Source: an uncultured Lachnospiraceae bacterium (GTDB lineage: Bacteria; Bacillota; Clostridia; Lachnospirales; Lachnospiraceae). Taken from it: a DNA stretch of 64,000 bases. The translations under genes and the position numbers were made by a program. This document shows positions 14,539 to 22,997 of this stretch, piece by piece (positions within the stretch are counted from its first letter, which is position 1; every line of letters starts with the position of its first letter). The stretch is from NCBI GenBank assembly GCA_900548905.1, contig URMK01000002.1, forward strand, positions 124,001 through 188,000, in the 5' to 3' direction. The notes below the pieces were generated by a model that had not been told where the DNA came from, searched no databases, and saw only the letters and a program-made list of their open reading frames with translations.

Positions 14539-15360
14539 TCAAAGGTACACATGGGTCAGAAGCCACTTTGCCACTCCGTCCTCATCGCATGCGGGAATCA
14601 GGCCCGTGGCATTTTCCTTCAGCGCCGGGGCGGCATTTTCCACCGCGTAGCATTCCTGGGAAATACGGAACATGGAAATATCATTCAGCGAATCGCCAAA
14701 GGAGACAATCCTGTCACATCCCCACAGCTCTTTCAATCTGGCAATGGCATTGGCCTTAGTAGCCTTTTTTGGCATGACCTCGCACCAGTACTCCGTCTCA
14801 TACAGTTCCTGCTGCAGGGTACAGGTAAAAAGGCCGCTCGCAGCAACTGTTTCATAAAAGGGCAGAAGCATTTCCCTGTCTCCGATACAGGTAAAGTAAA
14901 ACATATCTCCTGTATATAGCCTGTTTTCATCCGACACCGGATTCAGCCGGGGATCTCCTTTGCGTTTTCGCAGATAATGGAAAGCCCCTTCGTTTTCCGT
15001 GCCGGATATCCAGCTGAGCCGTTCTACGCCCTCCTGAAAAGAATAGACAAAAGGGTAAAGCCGGAAATGCTTCAGAAGCGTTGTGATATACGCGCTCTCT
15101 TCCGGGGTGAAAAACAGCGAATACAGGGGAAGGCCGGTGTCCGCATGGAAAATAAAAGCGCCGTTATATGCGATGACGGGAATACGGGCCGACAGCCCCC
15201 TGGTCACAACGGATGCAGAAACAAGGGAACGGGCCGTTGCATAAGTAAAAAGCATCCCTTTGTCAACCAGTCCGTTTATGGCGTTTATCGTGAACGGGCT
15301 TATAGTATTGTCGGAATGAAGCAGGGTTCCGTCCAAATCGGTAACGTACAGGGTTTTCAT
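14539..15360 (-). CDS. Cof-type HAD phosphatase (HAD-IIB)
   Basis: A 273-residue HAD-superfamily hydrolase: motif I DLDGTLL (Asp8 and Asp10 catalytic), a C2b cap in the middle, motif III Lys in PKKATKANAI, and motif IV FGDSLNDISMF. Such enzymes dephosphorylate sugar phosphates or flavin precursors; substrate cannot be told from sequence. The ATG overlaps the stop of the Nudix gene by four bases, so the two are translationally coupled. Confidence 0.92.
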   Translation of the reverse strand: MKTLYVTDLDGTLLHSDNTISPFTINAINGLVDKGMLFTYATARSLVSASVVTRGLSARIPVIAYNGAFIFHADTGLPLYSLFFTPEESAYITTLLKHFRLYPFVYSFQEGVERLSWISGTENEGAFHYLRKRKGDPRLNPVSDENRLYTGDMFYFTCIGDREMLLPFYETVAASGLFTCTLQQELYETEYWCEVMPKKATKANAIARLKELWGCDRIVSFGDSLNDISMFRISQECYAVENAAPALKENATGLIPACDEDGVAKWLLTHVYL

Positions 15361-15944
15361 AGGGTATTATCCTCTTTGTACAAGCCTGTGGGAGTGAGGC
15401 CGCCGGCAAAAAAATAGGCTACAGTCTGGGAACGGGAACTGAATTCCTCTGTCCGCAGCATTTCCCTGATTTCTGCCCTGGAATATAACCCAGCCTGAAT
15501 TTCCTCATTTTCCGATGTATGATCCGCAAAGCTGCCCTCGGTCTGCACGAACACCAGATAGGTGCTGGTATCGGAGAAACCCACCGCGGAATAAGAAGGG
15601 GGCAGAATATCCAGAAACTGGGAAACAGACAGCCCGGTTTCTTCATATAATTCCCGCCTGGCGCAATCCTCCACGCTTTCCCCTTCCTGAAGCATACCCG
15701 CACAGAGATTGTAAATGGATTTATTGATGCTCATCCTAAACTCCTTCAGGAGAAGCAGCCGCTCCTCCTGAAACGCCACAATGGTTACGCCGTTTACCTG
15801 ACGTCCGATATCCCCGGCACTGGAAAGGCGGCTGCGGCTTACCAGCTCAAACACCTTTTCCCTGCCTCCCTTGTTCAGATAAGTCAGTTCGTAGTTATTC
15901 AGATAGGTCCCTTCATGGATTTTTTTCATACGAAGCAAACGCAT
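15357..15944 (-). CDS. Nudix hydrolase, ADP-ribose pyrophosphatase-like
   Basis: A 195-residue protein with the Nudix box GMLQEGESVEDCARRELYEETGL starting near residue 90. N-terminal strands resemble ADP-ribose pyrophosphatases, and a PPSYSAVGFSD loop follows. It probably hydrolyses a nucleoside diphosphate-linked compound. ATG at 15944 follows GGAGAATG. It sits 15 bp after rng and overlaps the HAD gene, forming the end of an operon that begins with the radical SAM gene at 19929. Confidence 0.88.
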   Translation of the reverse strand: MRLLRMKKIHEGTYLNNYELTYLNKGGREKVFELVSRSRLSSAGDIGRQVNGVTIVAFQEERLLLLKEFRMSINKSIYNLCAGMLQEGESVEDCARRELYEETGLSVSQFLDILPPSYSAVGFSDTSTYLVFVQTEGSFADHTSENEEIQAGLYSRAEIREMLRTEEFSSRSQTVAYFFAGGLTPTGLYKEDNTL

Positions 15945-15959
15945 GCCGTCATTCTCCTG

Positions 15960-17210
15960 TCACTCTATTCCCAGCTGTTCCCGCAGTGGCCTGCGTATCT
16001 TTTTCCTTGTGATCTCCACAAGTCCCAAAGGCGTCATATCCACCACCACCGCCTTTACCGGATCCTGTCTGAGTTCACGGGAAAGGGCCTGGAGCAGCTC
16101 CTGCTTATCTTCGCTGTCTTCCATATTAATAAAATCCACCAGGATAATACCGGACAGGTTACGCAGGCGCAGCTGCCGGGCGATTTCCCCTGCCGCCTCC
16201 AGATTGATCAGGCGGAAGGTTTCCCTGACCGCCTTTTTACCGCTGTATTTGCCCGAATTCACGTCGATAACCGTAAGAGCTTCCGTTGGTTCTATAACAA
16301 GATAACCGCCGGATTTGAGCCATACACGCGTTTCTGTGGCCTCCTTCAGCCTGGCGGACAGGCCGTACAGGTTCATCAGAGTAACCTGTGGATCCTGATA
16401 TAGCTTCAGCTTATGTAGCTCACCCGGACACTGTTGTGCCAGAAATTGTTTCACTTCTTCATACAAATCGGGAGCATCGGTAAGGATAGCCTCATACTGA
16501 TCGTGATAGGTGTCCCGGATTTCAGTGAGATAGGCGCTGTCCGGACGGTACAGACAGCTGTGGCAGGTCCGGCTGCCGGCAACGGAAAGGATCTGAGCAG
16601 CCAGGGCGTCCAAACGCAGGATATCCAGGGCCAGTGGCTCCGCCTCCGCCAGCTCCGATGCGTTTGTACGGATAATGACGGTTGCCCGTTCCAGAACCGC
16701 CTGTATGTCTTTCCTTTCCAGCCAGTCTTTCAGTTCCTTTTTCCGGGAGCTTTCCAACTTGCCGGAAAAGACCAGTCTGCCCGGCCGAAAGGAAGGAAGC
16801 AGGACGGCATACCGCCCGGAAAAGGAAAGCTCCGCAGTAACCACCGGATCCTTGGTTTTAACCGCTTCCTTCTCCACCTGTACCAGCACTTCATCCCCTG
16901 CCAGCAGCCGTCCGTCGTAAGTACGGTTCAGCAGCCGGGGGGCTTTTCGGTTATCCAGGGATAGAAAGGCGCGCTGCCCTCCTGCAAGCTCCAGGAAAGC
17001 GGCGTTAATATTTTTTACCACATGATTTACTTTTCCCACATAGATACTTCCCAGGGAACAGGGCAGCTGTGCCTGATCCGGCGCAGCTGCGGCGTCCGCA
17101 CCGGAAGCAGGAAGCGGATAGGCATTGGCCTCCAGCAGTTTTCCGTCCTCCAGCAGCAGGGATAAAATATGTCTCTCCTGTTTAAGGAAGATAAGTTTAG
17201 CATCATTCAA
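15960..17210 (-). CDS. rng: Ribonuclease E/G family protein
   Basis: A 416-residue RNase G-type protein without the RNase E scaffold tail. An S1 domain (about 40-125; GSIYVGKVNHVVKNINAAFLELAGGQRAFLSL) precedes the catalytic core, whose metal-binding Asp residues are in TVIDVNSGKY and IILVDFINM. The zinc-link Cys pair seen in the E. coli enzyme is not evident. Start is TTG at 17210, overlapping the stop of the previous gene (TTGA). In many Clostridia this gene is followed directly by rplU; here 7 kb of other genes intervene. Confidence 0.93.
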   Translation of the reverse strand: MNDAKLIFLKQERHILSLLLEDGKLLEANAYPLPASGADAAAAPDQAQLPCSLGSIYVGKVNHVVKNINAAFLELAGGQRAFLSLDNRKAPRLLNRTYDGRLLAGDEVLVQVEKEAVKTKDPVVTAELSFSGRYAVLLPSFRPGRLVFSGKLESSRKKELKDWLERKDIQAVLERATVIIRTNASELAEAEPLALDILRLDALAAQILSVAGSRTCHSCLYRPDSAYLTEIRDTYHDQYEAILTDAPDLYEEVKQFLAQQCPGELHKLKLYQDPQVTLMNLYGLSARLKEATETRVWLKSGGYLVIEPTEALTVIDVNSGKYSGKKAVRETFRLINLEAAGEIARQLRLRNLSGIILVDFINMEDSEDKQELLQALSRELRQDPVKAVVVDMTPLGLVEITRKKIRRPLREQLGIE

Positions 17211-17920
17211 AAGTCGTCACCCACTTCATCCAGCGGCACAAATACCGGTTTTTCCGCCGTACCGGTATTTGTGTAAGTCTCTTCCCGGGTCAGCTGAAGC
17301 TTCAGCAGGGGAAGCTCCTGTTCCATACCCGCATATTCCCAGAGAGCACCCAGAAGCAGCGCCGGTTTGATATTGCCCCCGCTGCTGGCATCCACCATAA
17401 ATTCCAGACGGCCTTCGGGAGTTACTCTGCATTCATAAATACCGGGCCGGATATCCATTTGGGAGCTTCCTTTTTTGGTTTCCTTGGTGACCGTAATGCC
17501 CGGCTGTTCCAGGAATCCTTCCAACGCCCCTTCCAGAAAATGAAAATCGGAGGAAGGATCCTTAAAATGAACGGTATATCTGGCAGCTGCTACGCTGGCC
17601 ATGGCATTTCCCGCCGTTTCCGGCAGCACTTTCACACTAAGGACTTCTATTCCCGGCACACAGGCTTCATTCAGACGTCTGCACATTTTTGCAGAACGAA
17701 GTTCTGTGGAACGCAGTTCAATATCCATATACTCCCCATTGCTGCACATCCCCACCCCAAGGGGGGAGGCAAAACTCATGATCTGATGGGGGCTGAAGCC
17801 GGTGGAATACGCCACATCGATCCCGGCCCTGCGCAGCGCCTTCTGGAAAAAACGCATCACGTCCAGATGGCCGATAAACCGCATACAGCCATATTTGGCA
17901 AATTTAACACGTACCTTCAT
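17207..17920 (-). CDS. TIGR03936-family radical-SAM-linked protein (DUF2344)
   Basis: A 237-residue protein with the family opening VRVKFAKYGCMRFIGHLDVMRFFQKALRRA and the STGFSPHQIMSFASPLGVG motif. Members always accompany the TIGR03960 radical SAM gene, sometimes fused to it. ATG at 17920 overlaps the upstream stop as ATGA and has GGAGGTGC before it. Biochemical role unknown; linkage to rng suggests RNA or ribosome-related work. Confidence 0.93.
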   Translation of the reverse strand: MKVRVKFAKYGCMRFIGHLDVMRFFQKALRRAGIDVAYSTGFSPHQIMSFASPLGVGMCSNGEYMDIELRSTELRSAKMCRRLNEACVPGIEVLSVKVLPETAGNAMASVAAARYTVHFKDPSSDFHFLEGALEGFLEQPGITVTKETKKGSSQMDIRPGIYECRVTPEGRLEFMVDASSGGNIKPALLLGALWEYAGMEQELPLLKLQLTREETYTNTGTAEKPVFVPLDEVGDDF

Positions 17921-19929
17921 GCCTGCGCACCTCCTTCCCCGTCATTCACACACATTTCTATCAGGCTCTCTTCTGCCGGACAATCTGCACCAACCTTATT
18001 TTCATGCAGATGGGCATATTCCGTAAGGGTCTGGGCAGCCCCGTCTTCAATTTCCCCATCCGTATTTCTTTTTTCAAAACAGATACCGCCGCCGAAACGG
18101 GCCGCACCGCAGCCCTGGCACTGTCTTTTGCAGTTGGGGGTCACGATTCCTTCCTGGGCACGGATCCACTCTCTTTTCAGGAATTCCCTGGAAACACCGC
18201 AGTCGAGGAAATCCCAGGGGAAGATTTCATCCAGCGCTCTTTCCCTGACTGTATAAAAATCAATATCCAGGCCGCATTCCTCAAAGGTTTCCAGCCAAAT
18301 ATCGTTTTTGAAAAATTCGCTCCAGGAGTCATAGAGGCAGCCCTTTTCATAAGCTTTCCGGATAACCTGTCCCAGCCTGCGATCCCCTCTGGCAAATGCG
18401 CCTTCCAGCATGCTCACATCCGCTTCATGCCAGTTGTATTTAATCCGTTTCTGGTTAAGCTGCTCTCTTACCGCCGCTTTCGTCAGTCGGGCTTTGTCCA
18501 GGAATTCCTCCTTTGTATTCATCTTCGCCCACTGGAAAGGGGTGAAGGGTTTGGGTATAAAGAAGGAAGTGCTTGTCACGATCTGTACCTGACCGGTCCT
18601 TTTTTCTTTGGGAACCGTTTCAAAAAACAACGCCGCAATCTTATTGGAAAGCTCTGCGATTCCCCGGATGTCCTCTTCGGTTTCCGTGGGAAGCCCCAGC
18701 ATAAAATACAGCTTCACCCTGGTCCAGCCTCCCTCAAAGGCCATAGCGGCACCCTTCAGGATCACTTCCTCCGACAGGCCTTTGTTTATCACATCCCGAA
18801 GCCTCTGGCTGCCCGCTTCCGGCGCAAAGGTCAGGCTGCTTTTCTTTACATCCTGCACCTTTCCCATAATATCCAAAGAAAAGGCATCAATACGCAGGGA
18901 TGGAAGGGAAATATTCACCATACGTTCCCGGCATGTTTCCATCAGAAAGGTTACCAGTTCCTCCAGCCTGGAATAATCGCTGGAGCTTAAGGAACTCAGG
19001 GAAATTTCCTCCTGCCCGGTGCTGTCCAGCATTTGTACCGCACACTGCTTCAGCATTTCCACATCCCGTTCCCTCACCGGCCGGTATAACTGCCCCGCCT
19101 GACAGAAACGGCAGCCGCGGATACAGCCTCTCTGTATTTCAAGCGTCACCCTGTCCTGCGTTATTTTGGTAAAAGGAACGATCGGTTTCCTGGGGTAATA
19201 GGAATCCGTCAGATCCATCTGGATCTGTTTCAGGACAGTACGGGGAATGCCTTCCACCTTCGGGGTGAAAGAATCGATGGTACCATCCTCTTTATAGGCC
19301 GTTTCGTACAGGGAGGGTACATACATACCCGGCAGACCGGCCGCCTGTATCAGAAATTCCCGCCGGGTGATACCGGTTCTCTTATACTCTTTATAGAGAT
19401 CCAACAGCTGGCGGTAAATCGTTTCCCCTTCCCCGATGTAAAAAATATCAAAGAAATCTGCAATCGGCTCCGGATTATACGTACACGGGCCTCCGCCGAT
19501 GACAATAGGATGGGTTTCCTCCCTTTCCTCTGCGAGCAGCGGAATACCTGACAGATCGAGTATCTGGAGAATATTCGTATAACACATTTCATACTGGATG
19601 GTAATGCCGAGAAAATCGAAATTCTTCACCGGTTCCTGGGATTCCAGGGCGAAAAGAGGAATGCCTTTCTCCCTCATTATTTTATCCAGATCCACCCAGG
19701 GGGAATAAATCCGTTCACACCAGGTATCCTCCCAGCTGTTAAACATATCATAAAGGATCTGGATACCCAGATGGGACATGCCTATTTCGTATACATCGGG
19801 AAAGCACATGGCAAAACGGATGTCCACCTTTTCCGGATCCTTCATGACCGAATTTACTTCACAGCCTATATAGCGGGCCGGTTTGTCTATCGTTAACAAT
19901 ATTTCATCATCTAAAGCTAGTGTTCTCAT
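17917..19929 (-). CDS. TIGR03960-family B12-binding-like radical SAM protein
   Basis: A 670-residue protein with an N-terminal cobalamin-binding-like domain (about 20-190; PDVYEIGMSHLGIQILY) and a radical SAM core whose cluster motif is CIRGCRFC, followed by SLSSSDYS and the KSSLTFAPEAGSQRLRDVINKG region. A C-terminal cysteine cluster (CKRQCQGCG) may bind a further iron-sulfur cluster. Reaction unknown. First gene of a coupled operon: this gene, the TIGR03936 gene, rng, Nudix, HAD. Confidence 0.93.
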   Translation of the reverse strand: MRTLALDDEILLTIDKPARYIGCEVNSVMKDPEKVDIRFAMCFPDVYEIGMSHLGIQILYDMFNSWEDTWCERIYSPWVDLDKIMREKGIPLFALESQEPVKNFDFLGITIQYEMCYTNILQILDLSGIPLLAEEREETHPIVIGGGPCTYNPEPIADFFDIFYIGEGETIYRQLLDLYKEYKRTGITRREFLIQAAGLPGMYVPSLYETAYKEDGTIDSFTPKVEGIPRTVLKQIQMDLTDSYYPRKPIVPFTKITQDRVTLEIQRGCIRGCRFCQAGQLYRPVRERDVEMLKQCAVQMLDSTGQEEISLSSLSSSDYSRLEELVTFLMETCRERMVNISLPSLRIDAFSLDIMGKVQDVKKSSLTFAPEAGSQRLRDVINKGLSEEVILKGAAMAFEGGWTRVKLYFMLGLPTETEEDIRGIAELSNKIAALFFETVPKEKRTGQVQIVTSTSFFIPKPFTPFQWAKMNTKEEFLDKARLTKAAVREQLNQKRIKYNWHEADVSMLEGAFARGDRRLGQVIRKAYEKGCLYDSWSEFFKNDIWLETFEECGLDIDFYTVRERALDEIFPWDFLDCGVSREFLKREWIRAQEGIVTPNCKRQCQGCGAARFGGGICFEKRNTDGEIEDGAAQTLTEYAHLHENKVGADCPAEESLIEMCVNDGEGGAQA

Positions 19930-20369
19930 GGTTTTTCCTTATTTATTGTGATGTTTGCATAGTGTTTATAAAGTGCATTAAGGGCCGGTATGACAGCATA
20001 GGATAATACAATATGCCGCAATGCCTAATTATAAGGCATTTCACGGTATTAAGCAACACTATTTGGCAGAACATAATTCGGAAAAACTGTGCCGTTACTG
20101 TTCACTCCGTGACCAGTAACACTGTGCTGCCCTTTCCGGGGCCGGATTCTATTTGGATGCCATAATCCGAACAATAATAAAGTTTTAGGTGCTTGTCCGT
20201 TATGCCATTTATGAAGATGGCACCTCATGATCAAGCCATATCTCAATATACCGTCTCATGGAAACAACGGAATCATCCATAGGAATACGGATCCCCTGGC
20301 AGCCGCCTTGGCAGGGTTCGTTACGCAGCTTTCTGTCACAGCCATAGCCTGCTGCAATCTTCTCCCCCT
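19930..20369. other. 440-bp region without an intact gene
   Basis: Contents: a hairpin at 20013-20050 (inner arms AATGCCT / AGGCATT); copy B of palindrome family 1 (20094-20120); and a minus-strand open stretch of about 54 codons (stop TAA at 20211-20209) that lacks a start codon and reads a Cys-rich segment (NEPCQGGCQGIRIPMDD). It begins inside the end of the GyrI frame and may be a decayed gene. No clear promoter for the gene at 19929 was seen. Confidence 0.5.
20094..20120. repeat. Dispersed palindromic repeat, family 1, copy B
   Basis: 27 bp, arms GTTACTG and CAGTAAC, core TTCAC-TCC-GTGA; reverse complement of copy A (367-393) with one difference. Confidence 0.7.
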
Positions 20370-20837
20370 TTACGTTGTCTTTTCTTTAATAGGCAGCAGC
20401 AGATCAATCTGTGTATCTTCCATTTTCGCTCCATTATTCATAAGGTTGTAATAATTTAATATTTCCTCAAAGCATGGCCCGCCGGCTTCTTCATATCTCT
20501 CGCTTTCACTGACCCACTCCCGAAGCAAACGCCAATCCTGAAAATTCCAGTCCCTCAATACATGGGCGGCATACATTCCGCCGCTGAACGTTTTTTTTAC
20601 CAGAGGAGGCTTGATTTCCATATTTTCAGGAATTGATACCCATGCTTCATATGCCGTTGATGTAACTCCTGCTTCCACTCTTAGATCTTCTCTGGAACAG
20701 TCAAAACCCATCCCCCTGGCATCGGGTTTTATTTTAAGCAATTCCGTATCGTACACAAATTTTTCAATCATACCAGTCGCTTCCGGCCCCACTCCATATT
20801 CTGCTTTCCCCGAATAGCGGGCTGCTGCTACGGTCAT
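20370..20837 (-). CDS. GyrI-like small-molecule-binding protein, probably 5'-truncated
   Basis: A 155-residue frame with the fold and closing motifs of GyrI-like effector domains (conserved AAARYSG opening, central CSREDLRVEAGV, C-terminal KMEDTQIDLLLPI). The same frame continues upstream without a start codon to about 20910 and still reads family-like sequence (ANEILQKLEDKEVRIIYLPP), which in relatives joins a MerR- or AraC-type DNA-binding domain. I infer loss of the N-terminal part; translation could still begin at ATG 20837, but no ribosome binding site precedes it. Confidence 0.6.
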   Translation of the reverse strand: MTVAAARYSGKAEYGVGPEATGMIEKFVYDTELLKIKPDARGMGFDCSREDLRVEAGVTSTAYEAWVSIPENMEIKPPLVKKTFSGGMYAAHVLRDWNFQDWRLLREWVSESERYEEAGGPCFEEILNYYNLMNNGAKMEDTQIDLLLPIKEKTT

Positions 20838-20971
20838 AGGCGGAAGGTAAATAATACGTACTTCTTTGTCCTCCAGCTTTTGTAAAATTTCATTTGCTTT
20901 ATTAAGGAGAACATTTTATAGAGCAATACACAATCGTCTGTCTCGCAGTACAGGCTTCCATCAAGTTTTAA

Positions 20972-21358
20972 TTAAGGCAGCTTATCATGTAAAGTATAGG
21001 AGAATTGGCTGATAAAATCGACGAGTTTCGTTTCTGATTCATTAACAGCCGCCTCGATCCGGTCTGTGGTAATCCCTCCAATACTAAGGTCCTGCCCCCG
21101 GCAAAAAAAGTATATACCGAACAGCAGGACCGCAATAACAAGCCGCAGGCCAAAAGAAGACATATGTACCCCTTCTTCCGGACGGGAGTATTCTGCCGCG
21201 CTCAGCGGATAGCCATATTCATCAATACCGCCGTAGCTGTCACTTTTTCCATAAAGGATCTCTTCCCTGGTGCGGATGCGCTGCTGGTTATTATGATTTT
21301 CCTCACGAATCAGGCGCATCAGCTCCAACCTCCGCTGGGTATTTGAATCTTGGTTCAT
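20972..21358 (-). CDS. Small single-pass membrane protein of unknown function
   Basis: A 128-residue protein: charged, Arg/Asn-rich N-terminal half (about 1-68), one membrane helix (about 70-88; LRLVIAVLLFGIYFF), and a C-terminal amphipathic segment with TTDRIEAAVNESETKLVDFI. ATG at 21358 follows AGGAGG. I do not recognise the family; the layout suggests a cytoplasmic N-terminus and an outer C-terminal part. Confidence 0.65.
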   Translation of the reverse strand: MNQDSNTQRRLELMRLIREENHNNQQRIRTREEILYGKSDSYGGIDEYGYPLSAAEYSRPEEGVHMSSFGLRLVIAVLLFGIYFFCRGQDLSIGGITTDRIEAAVNESETKLVDFISQFSYTLHDKLP

Positions 21359-21448
21359 TTCCGACCTCCTGATTTAACAACAGGATCTTCCCGCAGGGCC
21401 TTTGCCTTCAGGGAAAGTCCTTCTTAGTAAAAAATATGATCGAAAATG

Positions 21449-22825
21449 TCAGTCCATACCTACTTTTTTATGGGACAGACTTCTGTATTCCCGCAGGAAC
21501 AGGATCCCTGTCACGGTAACGGCAATGGTGTCGGCGACAGGCTCCGCGAGGAATACGCCGAACACCTTATCCGGAAGCAGGGCGGGAAGAATGAAAATCA
21601 GCGGTATCAGCAGGATTACCTTTCTGAGCAGTGCCAGGAATACGGAGGTAATCGCATTGCCCAGAGCGATAAAGGTCTGCTGGCAGGCTATCTGGATGCC
21701 GAATAAAAGGGAGGCCGCCATATAAATACGGATAGACCAGGTTACATATGCGGCCAGTTCCCCGTTACTGGTAAAAATAGCGATAAAAATCTGAGGAAGG
21801 AACATGGCAATGGCCCATAATAACGTACTGTATGCCAGACAGGACACCAGCAGCAGCCGGAAGGCTTTCTTGACACGTTCAATGCTTCCTGCACCGTAAT
21901 TAAAGCTGATGATCGGCTGCGCCCCCTGCGTCAGCCCCTGAAGCGGCAGCATGGAGAACTGCATAACGCTGGTCATTATAGTCATGGCGCCCACAGCGAT
22001 ATCCCCGCCGTATTTCAGCAGAGAGGTGTTAAAGCATACGGATATGACACTCTCCGTAAACTGCATGATAAAGGGGGAAACCCCAAGCCCGATACTGGGC
22101 AGGATAATAGCTGCAGACAGCTTCAGGTTGCCTTTCCGAATGCGCAGGAAGCTTTTTCCTGATGTGAGGAAACGAAGCACCCAGACAAAGGATACGGCCT
22201 GGGATAATATCGTAGCCAGTGCGGCGCCTTTCACCCCCATTCCCAGACCGAAAATAAAGACAGGATCCAGGATAATGTTGCAGACCGCGCCGATCGCAAC
22301 GGTAAGCATCCCGGTCCGCGCATATCCCTGGGCATTGATAAAGGCGTTTAACCCCAAAGAGATCTGGACAAAAATAGTGCCCATGGCGTAAATGCTCATA
22401 TAGTCCCAGGCATAGCCGATGGTGTTGTCACTTGCTCCGAACATCAGGAGAATGGGCTTGCCGAACAATAGGATAACAGCGGTGAGCACAACTGCCATCA
22501 GTACCAGCATGGTGGTGCAGTTACCCAGTATTTTTTCAGCGGTATCCTTATCCCCTTTTCCCATCATGATGGAAGCCCGCGGTGCGCCGCCCATGCTGAC
22601 CAGCGCCGCAAAAGCGGAAATTGCCATAATCAGGGGCATGGTTACCCCCACTCCCGTAAGGGCACTCGGCCCCACATCTGCTATATGGCCGATGTACATG
22701 CGGTCCACCATGTTATACATAACATTAATAATCTGTGCCAGAATCGCCGGCAGCGCCAGCTTGAAAAGAAGCTTTCCTATGCCGCCGTTCCCTAAATCCG
22801 CTTCTTTTTCCTGTGTTGCTTTCAT
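21449..22825 (-). CDS. MATE-family multidrug efflux transporter
   Basis: A 458-residue protein with about 12 membrane segments and MATE signatures near the start (LPAILAQIINVMYNMVDRMYIG) and in the second half (GAQPIISFNYGAG). It expels cationic drugs in exchange for Na+ or H+. I place the start at ATG 22825, after AGAAAGGGG. A strong promoter with a downstream GTTCT-AAAA-AGAAC palindrome in the leader suggests control by a dimeric repressor, which is not encoded next to it. Confidence 0.93.
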   Translation of the reverse strand: MKATQEKEADLGNGGIGKLLFKLALPAILAQIINVMYNMVDRMYIGHIADVGPSALTGVGVTMPLIMAISAFAALVSMGGAPRASIMMGKGDKDTAEKILGNCTTMLVLMAVVLTAVILLFGKPILLMFGASDNTIGYAWDYMSIYAMGTIFVQISLGLNAFINAQGYARTGMLTVAIGAVCNIILDPVFIFGLGMGVKGAALATILSQAVSFVWVLRFLTSGKSFLRIRKGNLKLSAAIILPSIGLGVSPFIMQFTESVISVCFNTSLLKYGGDIAVGAMTIMTSVMQFSMLPLQGLTQGAQPIISFNYGAGSIERVKKAFRLLLVSCLAYSTLLWAIAMFLPQIFIAIFTSNGELAAYVTWSIRIYMAASLLFGIQIACQQTFIALGNAITSVFLALLRKVILLIPLIFILPALLPDKVFGVFLAEPVADTIAVTVTGILFLREYRSLSHKKVGMD

Positions 22826-22853
22826 AATAATATCCCCTTTCTTAATCCGGATT

Positions 22854-22867
22854 GTTCTAAAAAGAAC
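22854..22867. promoter_or_regulatory. Palindromic operator candidate in the MATE leader
   Basis: GTTCTAAAAAGAAC is a perfect dyad between the -10 and the start of the MATE gene, a position where a repressor would block transcription. Confidence 0.4.
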
Positions 22868-22881
22868 TAATTCCACACATA

Positions 22882-22910
22882 AATATACAGAGGAAGCGAT
22901 GAATTGTCAA
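22882..22910 (-). promoter_or_regulatory. Promoter of the MATE gene
   Basis: Minus strand: TTGACA (22910-22905), 17-bp spacer, TATATT (22887-22882). Confidence 0.82.
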
Positions 22911-22997
22911 CTGTTCAGTCCCGTCAAAGTTACTGCCCTTTCTGAAAAGTTAAGAATTGTCTATCCTTCTTCCTCTGTAACAGAAAAACTATGATTT

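Noticed and set aside
20049..20246. 65-codon frame covering palindrome copy B
   Set aside because: No ribosome binding site and consists largely of repeat and hairpin sequence.
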